Below are positions 35,865 to 45,832 of a stretch of DNA of 64,000 nt, one piece after another. The position numbers were made by a program, and so were the translations under genes. A model generated the notes under the pieces. That model saw nothing but the letters and a program-made list of their open reading frames with translations, made no database searches and was not told where the DNA came from. The DNA comes from Methanobrevibacter ruminantium (GTDB lineage Archaea; Methanobacteriota; Methanobacteria; Methanobacteriales; Methanobacteriaceae), in contig SFKZ01000001.1 of NCBI GenBank assembly GCA_004553595.1, forward strand, positions 372,001-436,000. Reading direction: 5' to 3'. Each line of letters starts with the position of its first letter. Position 1 is the stretch's first letter.

Positions 35865-37109
35865 ATGAAAAACAAGAAAGTCTTGATATTCTTATTATTC
35901 GGTTTGGCAATAATGGGTGTTATGCTGTACTTCATTGGTATAGATGAAGTCATTGAAGCACTTAAACTATCGAATTTATGGCTTGTTTTATTAGCTATTG
36001 CTATACAGATCTTTACTTATTTTTTATACACATGGAGATGGAACATCATCAACAAGACAGCTAATATGAATCTGGGAATAAAAAAATCACTTCCTATGGT
36101 TTTAGTTAGCTTGGCTGTAAACAACATCACTCCAAGTGGTCGTGGTGGTGGAGAACCTGTAAGGGCTTATCTTTTGGCAAAAGAGGGTCATTTTAAATTT
36201 GAAGATGCTTTTGCTACCGTTATTGCAGATAGGGCATTAGATACATTTCCATTTGTTTTACTTGCTATATTAACAATCATTGGAATAATCTTTACTTTTT
36301 CATTGGATATTAAATTGATTGCTTTCCTGGTGATTATGGTCACTCTAATCACAGTAGGGGTTATTTTATTGCTTTATGTATGTATCAATGAAGCTTTTGG
36401 TGTAAAACTCACTTCATTGATTATTAAAATCGTTAGCAGGTTCTATAAGAAATTCAATGAAAGCAATGAAAAAAGAATTATTGAGGCAGTTAAAACTTTC
36501 CAAGCTAGAATGAATGCATTGCTTAGAGATAAATCCATCTTATATTATGCACTCCCATTGTCCTTTGTGATTTGGATTTTTGAAATCCTAAGGGTGTATG
36601 TGGTGTTTTTAGCATTTGGTGCTAAAGTCAGTCCAATAATCATTGGTGAAGTGTTTATTTTAGCATCATTTGTAGGTATGGTGCCACTCCTTCCTGGTGG
36701 TCTAGGTGCTGTAGATGGTATAATGATCCTATTCTATGCTAATGCAGGAATTACTGCATCATTAAGTGCTGCAGCGACTGTTGTAGAAAGATTGATTTCA
36801 TTTTGGATGACTGCATTCATAGGATTGATATTCCTTACAATGTTTGGAACAAGTGTTTTAGATAAGGCATTTGCACTTGCTGGATCTAGAAAAGATGATA
36901 AAGAAGATACGAAATCCATTGAAGAATCATCTAAGGAAGAGGAATCAATTGGGGATAGTGATTCTAATGAAGAAAAAGCTCCTCTCGAAGTCTTAGAGGA
37001 TAAAGAGTTAGAGGAAGAACCTGTTCTTGAAGTTTTGGATGATGAAGAAAAAGAAGTTTTAGAAGAAAAAGTTCAAACTAAAAATCAATTTAATAAAAAA
37101 AGTTTTTAG
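35865..37109 (+). CDS. UPF0104/LPG-synthase-TM family membrane protein
   Basis: The 414-residue protein has about eight membrane segments over residues 5-335 and the family motif NNITPSGRGGGEPVRAYLL near residue 90, plus FVGMVPLLPGGLGAVDGIM. This fits the flippase-like DUF of MprF-type proteins (UPF0104). The last 75 residues are a highly acidic hydrophilic tail (SIEESSKEEE, EVLEDKELEEEP). A role in lipid or lipid-linked sugar transfer is possible; substrate unknown. It is divergent from trkH. Confidence 0.85.
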   Translation: MKNKKVLIFLLFGLAIMGVMLYFIGIDEVIEALKLSNLWLVLLAIAIQIFTYFLYTWRWNIINKTANMNLGIKKSLPMVLVSLAVNNITPSGRGGGEPVRAYLLAKEGHFKFEDAFATVIADRALDTFPFVLLAILTIIGIIFTFSLDIKLIAFLVIMVTLITVGVILLLYVCINEAFGVKLTSLIIKIVSRFYKKFNESNEKRIIEAVKTFQARMNALLRDKSILYYALPLSFVIWIFEILRVYVVFLAFGAKVSPIIIGEVFILASFVGMVPLLPGGLGAVDGIMILFYANAGITASLSAAATVVERLISFWMTAFIGLIFLTMFGTSVLDKAFALAGSRKDDKEDTKSIEESSKEEESIGDSDSNEEKAPLEVLEDKELEEEPVLEVLDDEEKEVLEEKVQTKNQFNKKSF

Positions 37110-37252
37110 AGCTATGTTTAGCCCTATTTTTTAATAATTTTACAATTTTTAAATTAGTTTTTAAAGCTAGGATTAACCCTATTTTTTAAATAATTTTATT
37201 TTTAAATTAATTCTATTCTTTAAATAATCTATTTTTTTAAATTAATTTAGAT

Positions 37253-37642
37253 TTAATTATGGATTACAGTAACGTTCTTTTCATAAGTGCATCCTTGATA
37301 TTTGCCATCACCGGCATAAGTAAAATCACCATACCAGTTTTCATTAGGGGCATCCTGCAGATATTCTGCATTTTCTATAAAGAATTCACCGTTTTCATCC
37401 GTTTGTGTAGTTACTAATGTTCCCATTTGATATCCTGGCTTATGATATGTAATTGTTTTATTCTTTACAGCTTGGCCATAGGAATCAATCAATGCACCTT
37501 TAAATGATTCTCCTTCCTCAATTTCTGTGGCGTTCACTATCATGAAAGTAGTCACGTCATTGTTGAATTGGAACCAAAAGATGCCAATGCATATTGCAAA
37601 ACCAATTAGCAGAATTAAAAAATAATAGCTTTGTTTTTCCAT
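37253..37642 (-). CDS. Membrane-anchored protein with single Ig-like domain
   Basis: The 129-residue protein has one N-terminal membrane helix (about residues 6-24) and then a single beta-sandwich-like domain (FMIVNATEIEEGESFKGALID, ending YTYEKNVTVIHN). It contains the GDGKYQG turn reminiscent of the Ig repeats in the adhesins of this window. It is probably exposed outside the membrane. I cannot name a function. The flanking DNA 37110-37252 holds an imperfect direct repeat (AGCTA..CCCTATTTTTTAA, two copies). Confidence 0.7.
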   Translation of the reverse strand: MEKQSYYFLILLIGFAICIGIFWFQFNNDVTTFMIVNATEIEEGESFKGALIDSYGQAVKNKTITYHKPGYQMGTLVTTQTDENGEFFIENAEYLQDAPNENWYGDFTYAGDGKYQGCTYEKNVTVIHN

Positions 37643-37876
37643 TTAGACACCTTAATTTTAGTTTTAACATTATAATTAATAATATATTAGAAAATATTTT
37701 AAATAAAGTTTACTTTTTATCTAAGAATGTTTACAATCAAATAGGAAACTTTATTTTAATGAATTAATATATAATTAATTATTAGTATAAATTAGATAAC
37801 TTTAATTTTTTTAAATTAATCTCGAGATTTTAATTTATTCTAATTTTCGATATTTAAATATTTAAATGGTGAAAAA

Positions 37877-38770
37877 ATGGAAATTAACGGTGTAGAAATT
37901 AAAGATACTTACGCAGAAGGTTTCGGAATTAAAGTAACTAGAATTTTAGTAACTGCAGCAACTCCAAGACTTGCAAAAATCGCAGCAACTGAAGCAACTG
38001 GTTACGGAACTTCTGTAATTGGATGTCCTGCTGAAGCAGGTATTGACTGTTTTGTACCAGCTGAATGCACTCCTGACGGAAGGCCTGGTTACGCAATCAT
38101 GATTTGTCAAGGTGGTAAAAAAGCACTCGACCACGAATTAATGGAAAGAATCGGTATGTGTGTATTAACCGCTCCTACTGCAGCGGCATTCAACTTACTT
38201 GAATCTGAAGAAACCTTAAAAACCGGTAACAAACTCAAATTCTTCGGTGACGGTTTCGAAAAAGAATGCTGCATTGACGGCAGAAAAGTACACTCCATTC
38301 CAATCATGTCTGGTGACTTCTTAGTGGAATCCGAATTCGGTTACAAAGATGGTGTAGCTGGAGGAAACTTCTTCATTTTAGCTAAAGATGTAATGGCTGG
38401 AGTAAAAGCAGCCCAATTAGCTGTAAAAGCAATTTCCCATGTACCTGGTACTATTACCCCGTTCCCTGGTGGTATGGTTGCTTCCGGTTCCAAAGTAGGA
38501 TCCAACAAATATTCCAAATTCTTAAACGCATCCACTAACGAAAAAATGTGTGTAACCTTAAAAGACCAAGTAGACTCTGACATCAGAGCTGATGCTGACG
38601 GTGTATTTGAAATCGTTATTGATGGTGTAGATGAAGAGTCTGTAAAAGCAGCTATGAAAGCGGGTATTATGGCAGCTTGTACCGTTGATGGTGTACTCGA
38701 AATTAGTGCAGGTAACTTCGATGGTAAGTTAGGTGCTTACATCATGAAATTACACGAATTATTCGAATAA
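37877..38770 (+). CDS. ftr: Formylmethanofuran:H4MPT formyltransferase
   Basis: Ftr moves the formyl group from formylmethanofuran to tetrahydromethanopterin in the second step of CO2 reduction to methane. The 297-residue length is exact for the family. Characteristic stretches are EIKDTYAEGFGIKVTRILVTA at the N-terminus, CPAEAGIDCFVP, GRPGYAIMICQGG and the later PFPGGMVASGSKVGSNKY. Codon choice is strongly biased (many CTC, AAC and GGT codons), as expected of a highly expressed gene. GGTGAAAAA supports the start, and a strong terminator follows. Confidence 0.97.
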   Translation: MEINGVEIKDTYAEGFGIKVTRILVTAATPRLAKIAATEATGYGTSVIGCPAEAGIDCFVPAECTPDGRPGYAIMICQGGKKALDHELMERIGMCVLTAPTAAAFNLLESEETLKTGNKLKFFGDGFEKECCIDGRKVHSIPIMSGDFLVESEFGYKDGVAGGNFFILAKDVMAGVKAAQLAVKAISHVPGTITPFPGGMVASGSKVGSNKYSKFLNASTNEKMCVTLKDQVDSDIRADADGVFEIVIDGVDEESVKAAMKAGIMAACTVDGVLEISAGNFDGKLGAYIMKLHELFE

Positions 38771-38832
38771 TTCTGTAATTAATTAAAATTTAATTCAATT
38801 AGTACATTAACTTAAGATGGTGTATTAATATT

Positions 38833-38870
38833 TTGAGATAATTTTATTATCTCAACTCTTTTTCTTTTTT
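38833..38870 (+). terminator. ftr terminator
   Basis: A perfect 9-bp stem TTGAGATAA/TTATCTCAA (38833-38841 and 38847-38855) with loop TTTTA is followed by CTCTTTTTCTTTTTTT. Confidence 0.75.
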
Positions 38871-38946
38871 TATTATTATCTCTTTATCTATTTTTTAACA
38901 AATTTTTGAAATTGCTTACAATTTATTGAGTAGAGGAATGGTCTGA

Positions 38947-39519
38947 ATGAAGGAATATTTGCTGGAGACAAAAAGCATTGATTATATGAATCCACATATT
39001 CAAGAAAAGGTTCAGGAATTAAAAGATCGATCATGTGATGATGCAGATTATATTAGAAGGGCTTATCTCTTTGTCAGAGATGAAATTCCACACTCTTGGG
39101 ATATACAAACAGATATAGTTTCAAGGACAGCCAGTGATGCATTAATAAATGAGACAGGGATATGCTGGGCAAAATCATGTCTTCTTGCAGCACTTCTTAG
39201 AGCAAATGGAATTCCATCAGGAATCAGTTATCAACTCCTTACAATAGCTGAAGATGACAGTTTAGGCTATATTGTCCATGCTTTGAATACTGTTTATAAT
39301 GAAGATTCAAGTAAGTGGATTAGACTTGATGCTCGTGGAAATGTCGGAAATGATGGTGATAAGTTTAGTTTAGAAAAAGATTACTTGGCTTTCTCACCTA
39401 GAAGTGAATTTGGAGAAATCGATTATAATGACAACAATCCTGATTTGGATGAAAGACTAGTTAATAAACTTGAAGAAACTGAAAATCTAATGGAAATGAA
39501 AATAGATTTTGAGTTTTAA
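38947..39519 (+). CDS. Transglutaminase-like cysteine protease family protein
   Basis: The 190-residue protein has the transglutaminase-like triad in order: Cys in GICWAKSCLLAALLRANGIPSG (about residue 76), His in YIVHALNTVY and Asp in WIRLDARGN. The N-terminal RRAYLFVRDEIPHSWD helps place it in the family. No signal peptide is seen, so it is probably cytosolic. Its substrate is unknown. TGGTCTGA lies before the start. It converges on the K+ channel gene. Confidence 0.87.
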   Translation: MKEYLLETKSIDYMNPHIQEKVQELKDRSCDDADYIRRAYLFVRDEIPHSWDIQTDIVSRTASDALINETGICWAKSCLLAALLRANGIPSGISYQLLTIAEDDSLGYIVHALNTVYNEDSSKWIRLDARGNVGNDGDKFSLEKDYLAFSPRSEFGEIDYNDNNPDLDERLVNKLEETENLMEMKIDFEF

Positions 39520-39551
39520 TTCATTGAGATTATAAAAAAGGAGTTAAGAGT

Positions 39552-40682
39552 TTACTCTTTAAATTGTTTAGTAAACTCATTTATTTCATCAAAGCTTAAA
39601 TTAACTCCCAAAACAATTCCCTCATTTTCAAGCTCTTTAATAGCCATATTTAAAAAGAATTGGTCAGGTCCGGACACCAAATGGGAATGAACTTCATTTA
39701 CAGTGCTGTAAATAGTTTCCAAGGATTCTCTAACATTTTTGTCGGAATTGATTCTTTCAATGAAGGCGTCCTCTTCACTTTTGTCCAAAACGCCAATTGT
39801 TCTTGAAACGGGAGTCTTGATTCCATGGAAATGATATTCAATATTTTCAAGATGGCAATTGTATTTTCTAAGGATTTCCAATTCTTTTCCTATGATTTCA
39901 ACACCATGTTTTTCGGTAATATGGACTAGATTAGGCTGTACAGAAGCGAAGTAAATGTCAGTTCCGCCACTTGCTTCAGGAGATATAACCTTATTTGCAC
40001 CGGCATGCTTTAATCTTTTAATGCTTTCCTTTTTGCTTGCCCTTGAAACAATCCATGCATCATTATATAATTCCCTTGTTGTAAGGACGATAAAAAGATT
40101 ATCAACATCACTTCCAGTTGCAACTATCACGCCTAATGATTTGTCAATATTGACTTTTTTAAGAGTCTTATCTTCAGTGGCATTTGCATTAAGCAAGATT
40201 ACATTTTCATTTTCTTCTAAATCTTCTAATCTCTTTTCATTTTTTTCAATAATAATTACTTTCTGGTTTCTTTTCATTAATTCCTCGCAAACTGCAGCAC
40301 CTACTCTTCCAAATCCACATAATATATAGTGATTTTTCATATCTGATAATTTCCTTTCCATAATTCTTCCACTCCTCATATCTTGAAGGTTTTGTGTAAC
40401 TGAATTAATGATAAATGTAACGATATAGGCTAGAACCCCGACTCCTGATAGTGCTAATGTGACAGAAAAGATCTTTTGCAATGGAGTTATTGGGATAATG
40501 TCCCCATATCCCACTGTAGCAAGGGTTATTATAGTGTAATATATTGAATCGTATATGTCCAATCCCATAATGTAAATGGACCCTAAAATCCCATATATTA
40601 ATATAATAAAAATAATGAGCACTGCATAAATTCCTGTCCTGTCTTTTGTAGAATAATTATATGTGATTTTTATGCCCTTCAT
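39552..40682 (-). CDS. Two-TM potassium channel with RCK domain (MthK-like)
   Basis: The 376-residue protein has two membrane helices (about residues 17-40 and 72-95) around a pore with the filter TVGYGD (ITLATVGYGDIIPI), then an RCK domain starting NHYILCGFGRVGAAVCEEL, and a C-terminal RCK_C-like part. This is the layout of the calcium-gated MthK channel. ATG 40682 is preferred to ATG 40685 for spacing from GAGGAG. It is not in an operon with trkA/trkH. Confidence 0.9.
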   Translation of the reverse strand: MKGIKITYNYSTKDRTGIYAVLIIFIILIYGILGSIYIMGLDIYDSIYYTIITLATVGYGDIIPITPLQKIFSVTLALSGVGVLAYIVTFIINSVTQNLQDMRSGRIMERKLSDMKNHYILCGFGRVGAAVCEELMKRNQKVIIIEKNEKRLEDLEENENVILLNANATEDKTLKKVNIDKSLGVIVATGSDVDNLFIVLTTRELYNDAWIVSRASKKESIKRLKHAGANKVISPEASGGTDIYFASVQPNLVHITEKHGVEIIGKELEILRKYNCHLENIEYHFHGIKTPVSRTIGVLDKSEEDAFIERINSDKNVRESLETIYSTVNEVHSHLVSGPDQFFLNMAIKELENEGIVLGVNLSFDEINEFTKQFKE

Positions 40683-40878
40683 CATTACTCCTCATTTCAG
40701 GTTCCGTTTTTAATTTCTTAAGAAAGTTCTAAATTTTTAATTTTCAGCATTGGTTAATATTTTTCAATTATTGTCCTTATATTTAATTATTAGATTGATT
40801 ATATAATATAATGTTTATGTAATTTTTATATGCTTGTGAATCTATAAAAATTTTATTTAAATTGATTAAGGTGAAACA

Positions 40879-42450
40879 ATGGATCCGATTGACATGATTA
40901 CAACAGATTATAATTGTGAGTATTTAGGGCTTTCTCGCTTGTGCTTAATGGAAAATGCAGGAAAATCAATATCTGATGAGGTAGCTACCCTTTCTACTTT
41001 CAAGTTTTCAAAACCTGTTAAGATACTAATATTTACAGGTTCTGGAGGAAACGGTGGAGACGGTTTTGTAGCAGCAAGACATTTATTGAACAGGGGCTTT
41101 GAAGTGGAAGTCTACTGCTTGAATGCTCTAGAAGAGATTAAGTCTGATGATGCGCTCACAAACCTCGAAATTCTCATGAATATGGAGCCAAGAGTTTCAC
41201 GATTATCTGTTGATTTCATTAGTGATTCTACTGATTTGGACAATCTTGATTTTGACTCAAACAGTGAATATATTGTTCTTGATTGTCTTCTTGGAACTGG
41301 AATCAAAGGTAAACTTAGAACAAAGGTAAGAAAAACCGTTGAACTCATTAATGAAATAGATGGCTTGAAAGTGGCTATTGATGTTCCTTCAGGTTTAGAT
41401 CCATTGACTGGAGAAATATCAGACATTGCTGTTGAAGCGGATTATACTGTAAGCTTCCATAAAATAAAGACTGGAGTCAAATTGGCTGGTGAGGAAAAGA
41501 CAGGGGGAGTAATCACCTGTGATATTGGAATTCCTATTGAAGCTGAATTATTTGTTGAAGGTGGAGACTTGCTCAGATTAAAGAACCGGTCTAAAGACTC
41601 CCACAAAGGCAATAACGGCAAGGTCTTGATTGTTGGAGGAAGCAAGGATTATTATGGTGCACCTGCAATTTCAGCTAAGGCCGCTATTGCAACAGGTGCA
41701 GATTTGACTTATATTTGCACTCCTCAAAACGCTGCTCTTGCCATAAAGGCAATATCTGAAGACTTTATTGTAAAAGAGGCAAAAGGTGATTGCCTGTCTT
41801 TGGATGATTTGGAGGACATTTTGGAACTTGCCTCAAAAGCTGATGCAGTGTTATTAGGTCCAGGTTCAAGTCAAAATGAGGAAACAGGCAAGCTATTCAA
41901 TGTATTGGCAATGAAGATTGACAAGCCATTGGTATTGGATGCAGATGCATTGAAATTAGTTGATTTAAGTCTTGTTTCCAAAAAGGAGGACTTGATTGTC
42001 ACACCTCATTTGTCTGAATTCAAGTCATTCTTTAAAAACGCTTCAAAAGAGGATTTGAATAATCTTGAGAAATTTGTCAAATTGGAAGACAATGAGAATC
42101 TTGACTTTAGAAAAGTCAACGATAAAATCGATGCCATTCATAAGATTACAAAAAGTATTGATGGTTCCGTTATATTGAAAGGAAAATATGATTTCATATT
42201 TAATGGAAAGAGAATGAAAATCAACAGAACTGGAAATCCTGGAATGACTGTTGGTGGAACTGGAGATGCATTGGCAGGAATTGCCTTAAGCTTACTCTCT
42301 CAAGGATTAAGCAGTTTTGATGCAGCGCTACTTGCCCCATATCTTAATGGAAAAGCTGGAGATTTGGCTTATGCAGCTCAAGGATATGGTTTTGGAGCTC
42401 AAGACTTGACACAGTATTTGGGAGCAGTGATGAGTGGTTTAATTGAATAA
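40879..42450 (+). CDS. nnr: Bifunctional NAD(P)H-hydrate epimerase/dehydratase
   Basis: Nnr repairs damaged hydrated NAD(P)H. The 523-residue protein fuses the YjeF_N epimerase (about 1-215: LMENAGKSISDEV, FTGSGGNGGDGFVAARHL, DVPSGLDPLTGE) with the ribokinase-like dehydratase (about 225-520: HKGNNGKVLIVGGSKDYYGAP, LLGPGSSQNEETG, PGMTVGGTGDALAGIALSLL). GGTGAAACA precedes ATG 40879. Full length, no missing motif. Confidence 0.95.
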   Translation: MDPIDMITTDYNCEYLGLSRLCLMENAGKSISDEVATLSTFKFSKPVKILIFTGSGGNGGDGFVAARHLLNRGFEVEVYCLNALEEIKSDDALTNLEILMNMEPRVSRLSVDFISDSTDLDNLDFDSNSEYIVLDCLLGTGIKGKLRTKVRKTVELINEIDGLKVAIDVPSGLDPLTGEISDIAVEADYTVSFHKIKTGVKLAGEEKTGGVITCDIGIPIEAELFVEGGDLLRLKNRSKDSHKGNNGKVLIVGGSKDYYGAPAISAKAAIATGADLTYICTPQNAALAIKAISEDFIVKEAKGDCLSLDDLEDILELASKADAVLLGPGSSQNEETGKLFNVLAMKIDKPLVLDADALKLVDLSLVSKKEDLIVTPHLSEFKSFFKNASKEDLNNLEKFVKLEDNENLDFRKVNDKIDAIHKITKSIDGSVILKGKYDFIFNGKRMKINRTGNPGMTVGGTGDALAGIALSLLSQGLSSFDAALLAPYLNGKAGDLAYAAQGYGFGAQDLTQYLGAVMSGLIE

Positions 42451-42557
42451 TTAAATCAGATATTTATTTTATCTTGTGATTTTTAATAAGGGATTATTCA
42501 TTTTTATTTTTAATTTCTTATTTTTATATTATTTTTATATTTTAATTAAGTGATTAA

Positions 42558-43265
42558 ATGACTGATTTAGTAAAGGCTATTTTTAGGAATAGGGCGAATA
42601 GATTCATCGCTGAAGTGGAAATTGATGGAGAAATGGTCAGGGCTCACTTGCCTAATACAGGCAGATGCAAGGAGCTATTGATCGATGGCGTAACTGTTTA
42701 TCTTAAGCCAAGCGATAATCCAAACAGAAAGACAAAGTATTCTCTTCATTTGATTGAAAACAATGGTGCACTTGTTGCCATGTATTCTCAACAGGCTAGT
42801 AAGATTGTCATCGATGCCATCTTGAATGGTAAAGTCAGGGAATTGTTAGGATATGATATTGTCGAATCTGAAAAGACTATCGGCAATTCAAGAATTGACA
42901 TCTATTTGGCTAATTTGGATGATGATAACAATCCAGTTGATGAGGCCTATGTTGAGGTAAAATCAGTTACCTTAATTAAAGATGGAATTGCACAGTTTCC
43001 CGATGCTCCTACTGAAAGAGGCAGAAAACACTTGGAAGAGCTTATTTCACTTAAAAAAGAAGGGATTCGTTCAGTTGTATTTTTCTTGATTGAGCATCCA
43101 AACGGAAACAGCTTTAGGCCTAATTGGGAAAATGATCCAGAATTTTCTCAAACTTTGAAAAAGGCATACCAGGAAGGTGTGGAAATTCTTGTCTATAAAA
43201 CAGAAAACACCTTGGAAAAAATAGAGTTGGTCGGAAATTCAATAAACTTTAATTTAGAAAAATAA
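42558..43265 (+). CDS. sfsA: SfsA family protein
   Basis: The 235-residue SfsA homolog shows the OB-like N-terminal part (FIAEVEIDGEMVRAHLPNTGRCKELL) and the PD-(D/E)XK-like half (SRIDIYL, VEVKSVTLIKDGIAQFPDAPTERGRKHLEEL). Bacterial SfsA was named for sugar fermentation stimulation; the fold indicates a nuclease, but its biological role is unsettled. AAGTGATTAA precedes the start. It follows nnr by 107 bases and may be co-transcribed. Confidence 0.93.
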   Translation: MTDLVKAIFRNRANRFIAEVEIDGEMVRAHLPNTGRCKELLIDGVTVYLKPSDNPNRKTKYSLHLIENNGALVAMYSQQASKIVIDAILNGKVRELLGYDIVESEKTIGNSRIDIYLANLDDDNNPVDEAYVEVKSVTLIKDGIAQFPDAPTERGRKHLEELISLKKEGIRSVVFFLIEHPNGNSFRPNWENDPEFSQTLKKAYQEGVEILVYKTENTLEKIELVGNSINFNLEK

Positions 43266-43645
43266 ACTTGGTTTGACAAACCTCTTAATATAAAAATCGC
43301 TAATTTTGCTTTAAATTTAAAAATAACGAAAAATAGTTTAATAAAAAGTGAGAATAATATGCAAAGGTTTAATTTTTAAAAAAAACATATGTAAAGGGGG
43401 TGATATGTAATTGAGTACATATTATTCTCGGATAAATATTTATTTTTTTTTATTTATAAAGTTTTTGCATAATGCTGATTTTCATCTGTTTAATTTTCAT
43501 TGAAAAATTTATAAAGGATATATTATTTCATAAATTTATTGAATTTATTTTAGATATTTAAAAAAATAGCTTATTTTTATTTATAAATTAAAAATATCAC
43601 TTTTATAGGTTAAGTCTTTAAAAAACTCTAAAAAAATAAATAAGA
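43266..43645. other. Structured intergenic element with nested hairpins and buried SD
   Basis: A perfect 12-bp inverted repeat, GAGAATAATATG (43350-43361) and CATATTATTCTC (43418-43429), encloses 56 bases. Inside lie a second hairpin ACATAT/ATATGT (43385-43390, 43403-43408) whose loop is the strong site AAAGGGGGTG, an ATG immediately followed by TAA (43405-43410), and a TTG (43411) opening a 30-codon frame to 43503. ATATGT can instead pair with ACATAT at 43417-43422, giving alternative folds. No protein family is recognised. A small stem GGTTT/AAACC (43270-43282) follows sfsA. Confidence 0.5.
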
Positions 43646-43670
43646 AAATAGATAAATAAGTTATCTATTT
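43625..43670 (-). terminator. argG terminator overlapping stop codon
   Basis: A 10-bp stem (43646-43655 with 43661-43670; AAATAGATAA/TTATCTATTT) includes the stop codon and is followed on the minus strand by a T-rich run. Confidence 0.6.
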
Positions 43671-44836
43671 AATTTTTGATAGTTAGCAGCTTGGAGACCG
43701 TGGTACTTGATCATACCTTCGATTTCTCTTTGGTCGGTTTCCTTATCTTCAAAGGTGATTTGTTCAATGCTGTGTAAGCTGAAAGGTGATTTTCTGCTTA
43801 ATGGCTGAATGGAACCTTTGAATAATTTCATTACAACCTCTCCGCTAACTCTTCTTTGCATATGGTCGAAAGCTTGATCGAGGTCTTCTCTTAAAGGCTC
43901 TTGCCATAATGCTTCGTAAACTAAATCAGCATATAATGTGCTCATGTAATCTGCAAATCTTAATTCATCTACAGTCAATACCAATTGCTCTAAAGCCTTG
44001 TGAGCAGCAATCAATAATTTAGCACCCGGAACTTCATAGGTTTCTCTACTTTTAAGACCAATCATTCTGTTTTCGATGATATCTACTCTACCTACACCAT
44101 TTTCACCAGCAATTTCATTTGCCTTGTTAATAAGGTCTACAAGTCCCATCATTTCTCCGTTGATAGCTACTGGGACACCTTCTTCAAATTCAATGCTTAC
44201 TTTTGTAGGGGTGTCTTTAGCGTCTTCAGCAGATTTGGTCCATTCATAGATTTCTTCAGGTGGCTCATTTGCAGGGTCTTCAAGTACATCCCCTTCAATA
44301 GCTCTTCCCCAAAGGTTTTCATCAATACTGTAGATTTTATCATAGGATAAGTTAAGGCCGTGCTCTTTTGCATAAGCCACTTCTTCAGTTCTTGTTAAGT
44401 TCATTTCTCTAATTGGAGCAATGATTTTAAAGTCAGACATTGATCTGATGATAGCTTCAAATCTGAATTGGTCATTTCCTTTACCGGTACATCCGTGTGC
44501 AATTGCAGTTGCACCTTCTTTTTCAGCAATTTCAATGATTTTCATTGCAATTAAAGGTCTTGCAAGTGCAGTGCTTAATGGGTATCCTTCATATTCTGCA
44601 TTTGCCTTGATTCCTCTTGCAATGTATTCATTAGCAAATTCATCTTTTGCATCAATGATATAGTGTTTGCCGGTATTGATTTTGTCTGCAGAATTTTGGG
44701 ATTTTTGCAATTCTTCTGCAGGTTGGCCAACATCAACACATGCAGTCACTACTTCATAATTATATTCTTCTTCTAATAATTTAACACATACAGTGGTGTC
44801 TAATCCTCCACTGAATGCAAGAACGACTTTTTCCAT
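43661..44836 (-). CDS. argG: Argininosuccinate synthase
   Basis: ArgG joins citrulline and aspartate with ATP in arginine synthesis. The 391 residues show the N-type ATP pyrophosphatase loop VLAFSGGLDTTVCV at the N-terminus, the citrulline/aspartate site AIAHGCTGKGNDQFRFE, and SIDENLWGRAIEGDVLEDP. Full length. TGATA lies before ATG 44836. It stands alone with a clear terminator. Confidence 0.97.
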   Translation of the reverse strand: MEKVVLAFSGGLDTTVCVKLLEEEYNYEVVTACVDVGQPAEELQKSQNSADKINTGKHYIIDAKDEFANEYIARGIKANAEYEGYPLSTALARPLIAMKIIEIAEKEGATAIAHGCTGKGNDQFRFEAIIRSMSDFKIIAPIREMNLTRTEEVAYAKEHGLNLSYDKIYSIDENLWGRAIEGDVLEDPANEPPEEIYEWTKSAEDAKDTPTKVSIEFEEGVPVAINGEMMGLVDLINKANEIAGENGVGRVDIIENRMIGLKSRETYEVPGAKLLIAAHKALEQLVLTVDELRFADYMSTLYADLVYEALWQEPLREDLDQAFDHMQRRVSGEVVMKLFKGSIQPLSRKSPFSLHSIEQITFEDKETDQREIEGMIKYHGLQAANYQKLNR

Positions 44837-45071
44837 ATTATCACTTTTTTATTTAGTAAATTAAATTAAATTTATTTAAAATTTATTTTCAAATTTCATA
44901 ACTAATATGTAATTCATTATAATTTAAGTTTAAATTATACTTTAACTTTTGTTTTTTATAATATATAGTTTTTAAGTTTAAATAAAATAAAAAATAAATA
45001 ATTTATTGATTTAGAATACTTATTTTTAAAGATAAAACTAATTGTAAATTCTTTTTTAAAAAGGCGATTTG

Positions 45072-45830
45072 ATGAATGAATTAAATAGAAACGATTTGGA
45101 ATTGGAGATTATTTCTTCCCAAAGCGGAGGATTCATATCCGCTAACAGAAACATATTCAACAACATTGATTTGTCCGGCAATTCTAAATTTATTTTAAAT
45201 CAAGCCATTAAGGGAACTCCTATGCTTAAGATTGGAGATGGGCCCACTAAAGTCATGCTTGTTGCAGGGGTTCATGGAAATGAACTGGCTCCACAGATTG
45301 CTGCCTTGAACTTAATAGATTATATTTATGATTTGGATTTAAATGGAAAGCTTAAGGGTACTGTTTATGCCATACCATTTGCATCTCCAAAGAGCACTAT
45401 GGAAAATTCAAGGTATCTTGATGGTATGGATTTGAATAGGTCTGCTCATTTGCCTCATACCGTTACAAATATCATTCTAAAAAAGGCTAAGGATCTTGAA
45501 GTTTCTGCTATAGGTGATTTCCATTCATCTGCACCTAATTCCAATCCTGGAAAAGAGGGAATCTTTTGCACAAAAGTCCCTTGCTCCAAAAGCTATTTCA
45601 TAGCTGAGCATATTTCCGAAAAGGTGGGTTCTGAAAAGATATTATATCCAAGTGCAGGTGTTCCATTTAAAGGGGCTCTTGAAGATGAAGCGAATTTGAT
45701 TCAGATTCCTGCAATAACCTGTGAGGTTTTATCAGCTATTGGATATTCAAATGAGAAAATCTGCAAAAGGTCTTACTTGCAGATGAAGGCATTTTTAGAA
45801 TACTTTGGAATGATTGACTATTTTATTTGA
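45072..45830 (+). CDS. Succinylglutamate desuccinylase/aspartoacylase family protein
   Basis: The 252-residue protein belongs to the zinc carboxypeptidase-like AstE/AspA family. The zinc ligands His and Glu occur in VAGVHGNELAP and a His in IGDFHSSAPN; the catalytic Glu is probably that in ITCEVLS. The RYLDGMDLNR segment is the usual substrate-binding Arg region. The true substrate is unknown. ATG 45072 follows AAGGCGA; the TTG at 45069 is less likely. Confidence 0.85.
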   Translation: MNELNRNDLELEIISSQSGGFISANRNIFNNIDLSGNSKFILNQAIKGTPMLKIGDGPTKVMLVAGVHGNELAPQIAALNLIDYIYDLDLNGKLKGTVYAIPFASPKSTMENSRYLDGMDLNRSAHLPHTVTNIILKKAKDLEVSAIGDFHSSAPNSNPGKEGIFCTKVPCSKSYFIAEHISEKVGSEKILYPSAGVPFKGALEDEANLIQIPAITCEVLSAIGYSNEKICKRSYLQMKAFLEYFGMIDYFI

Positions 45831-45832
45831 AT

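Noticed and set aside
37110..37252. Possible gene or RNA between the UPF0104 gene and the Ig-like gene
   Set aside because: It is only an imperfect AT-rich direct repeat; no start, fold or promoter of note.
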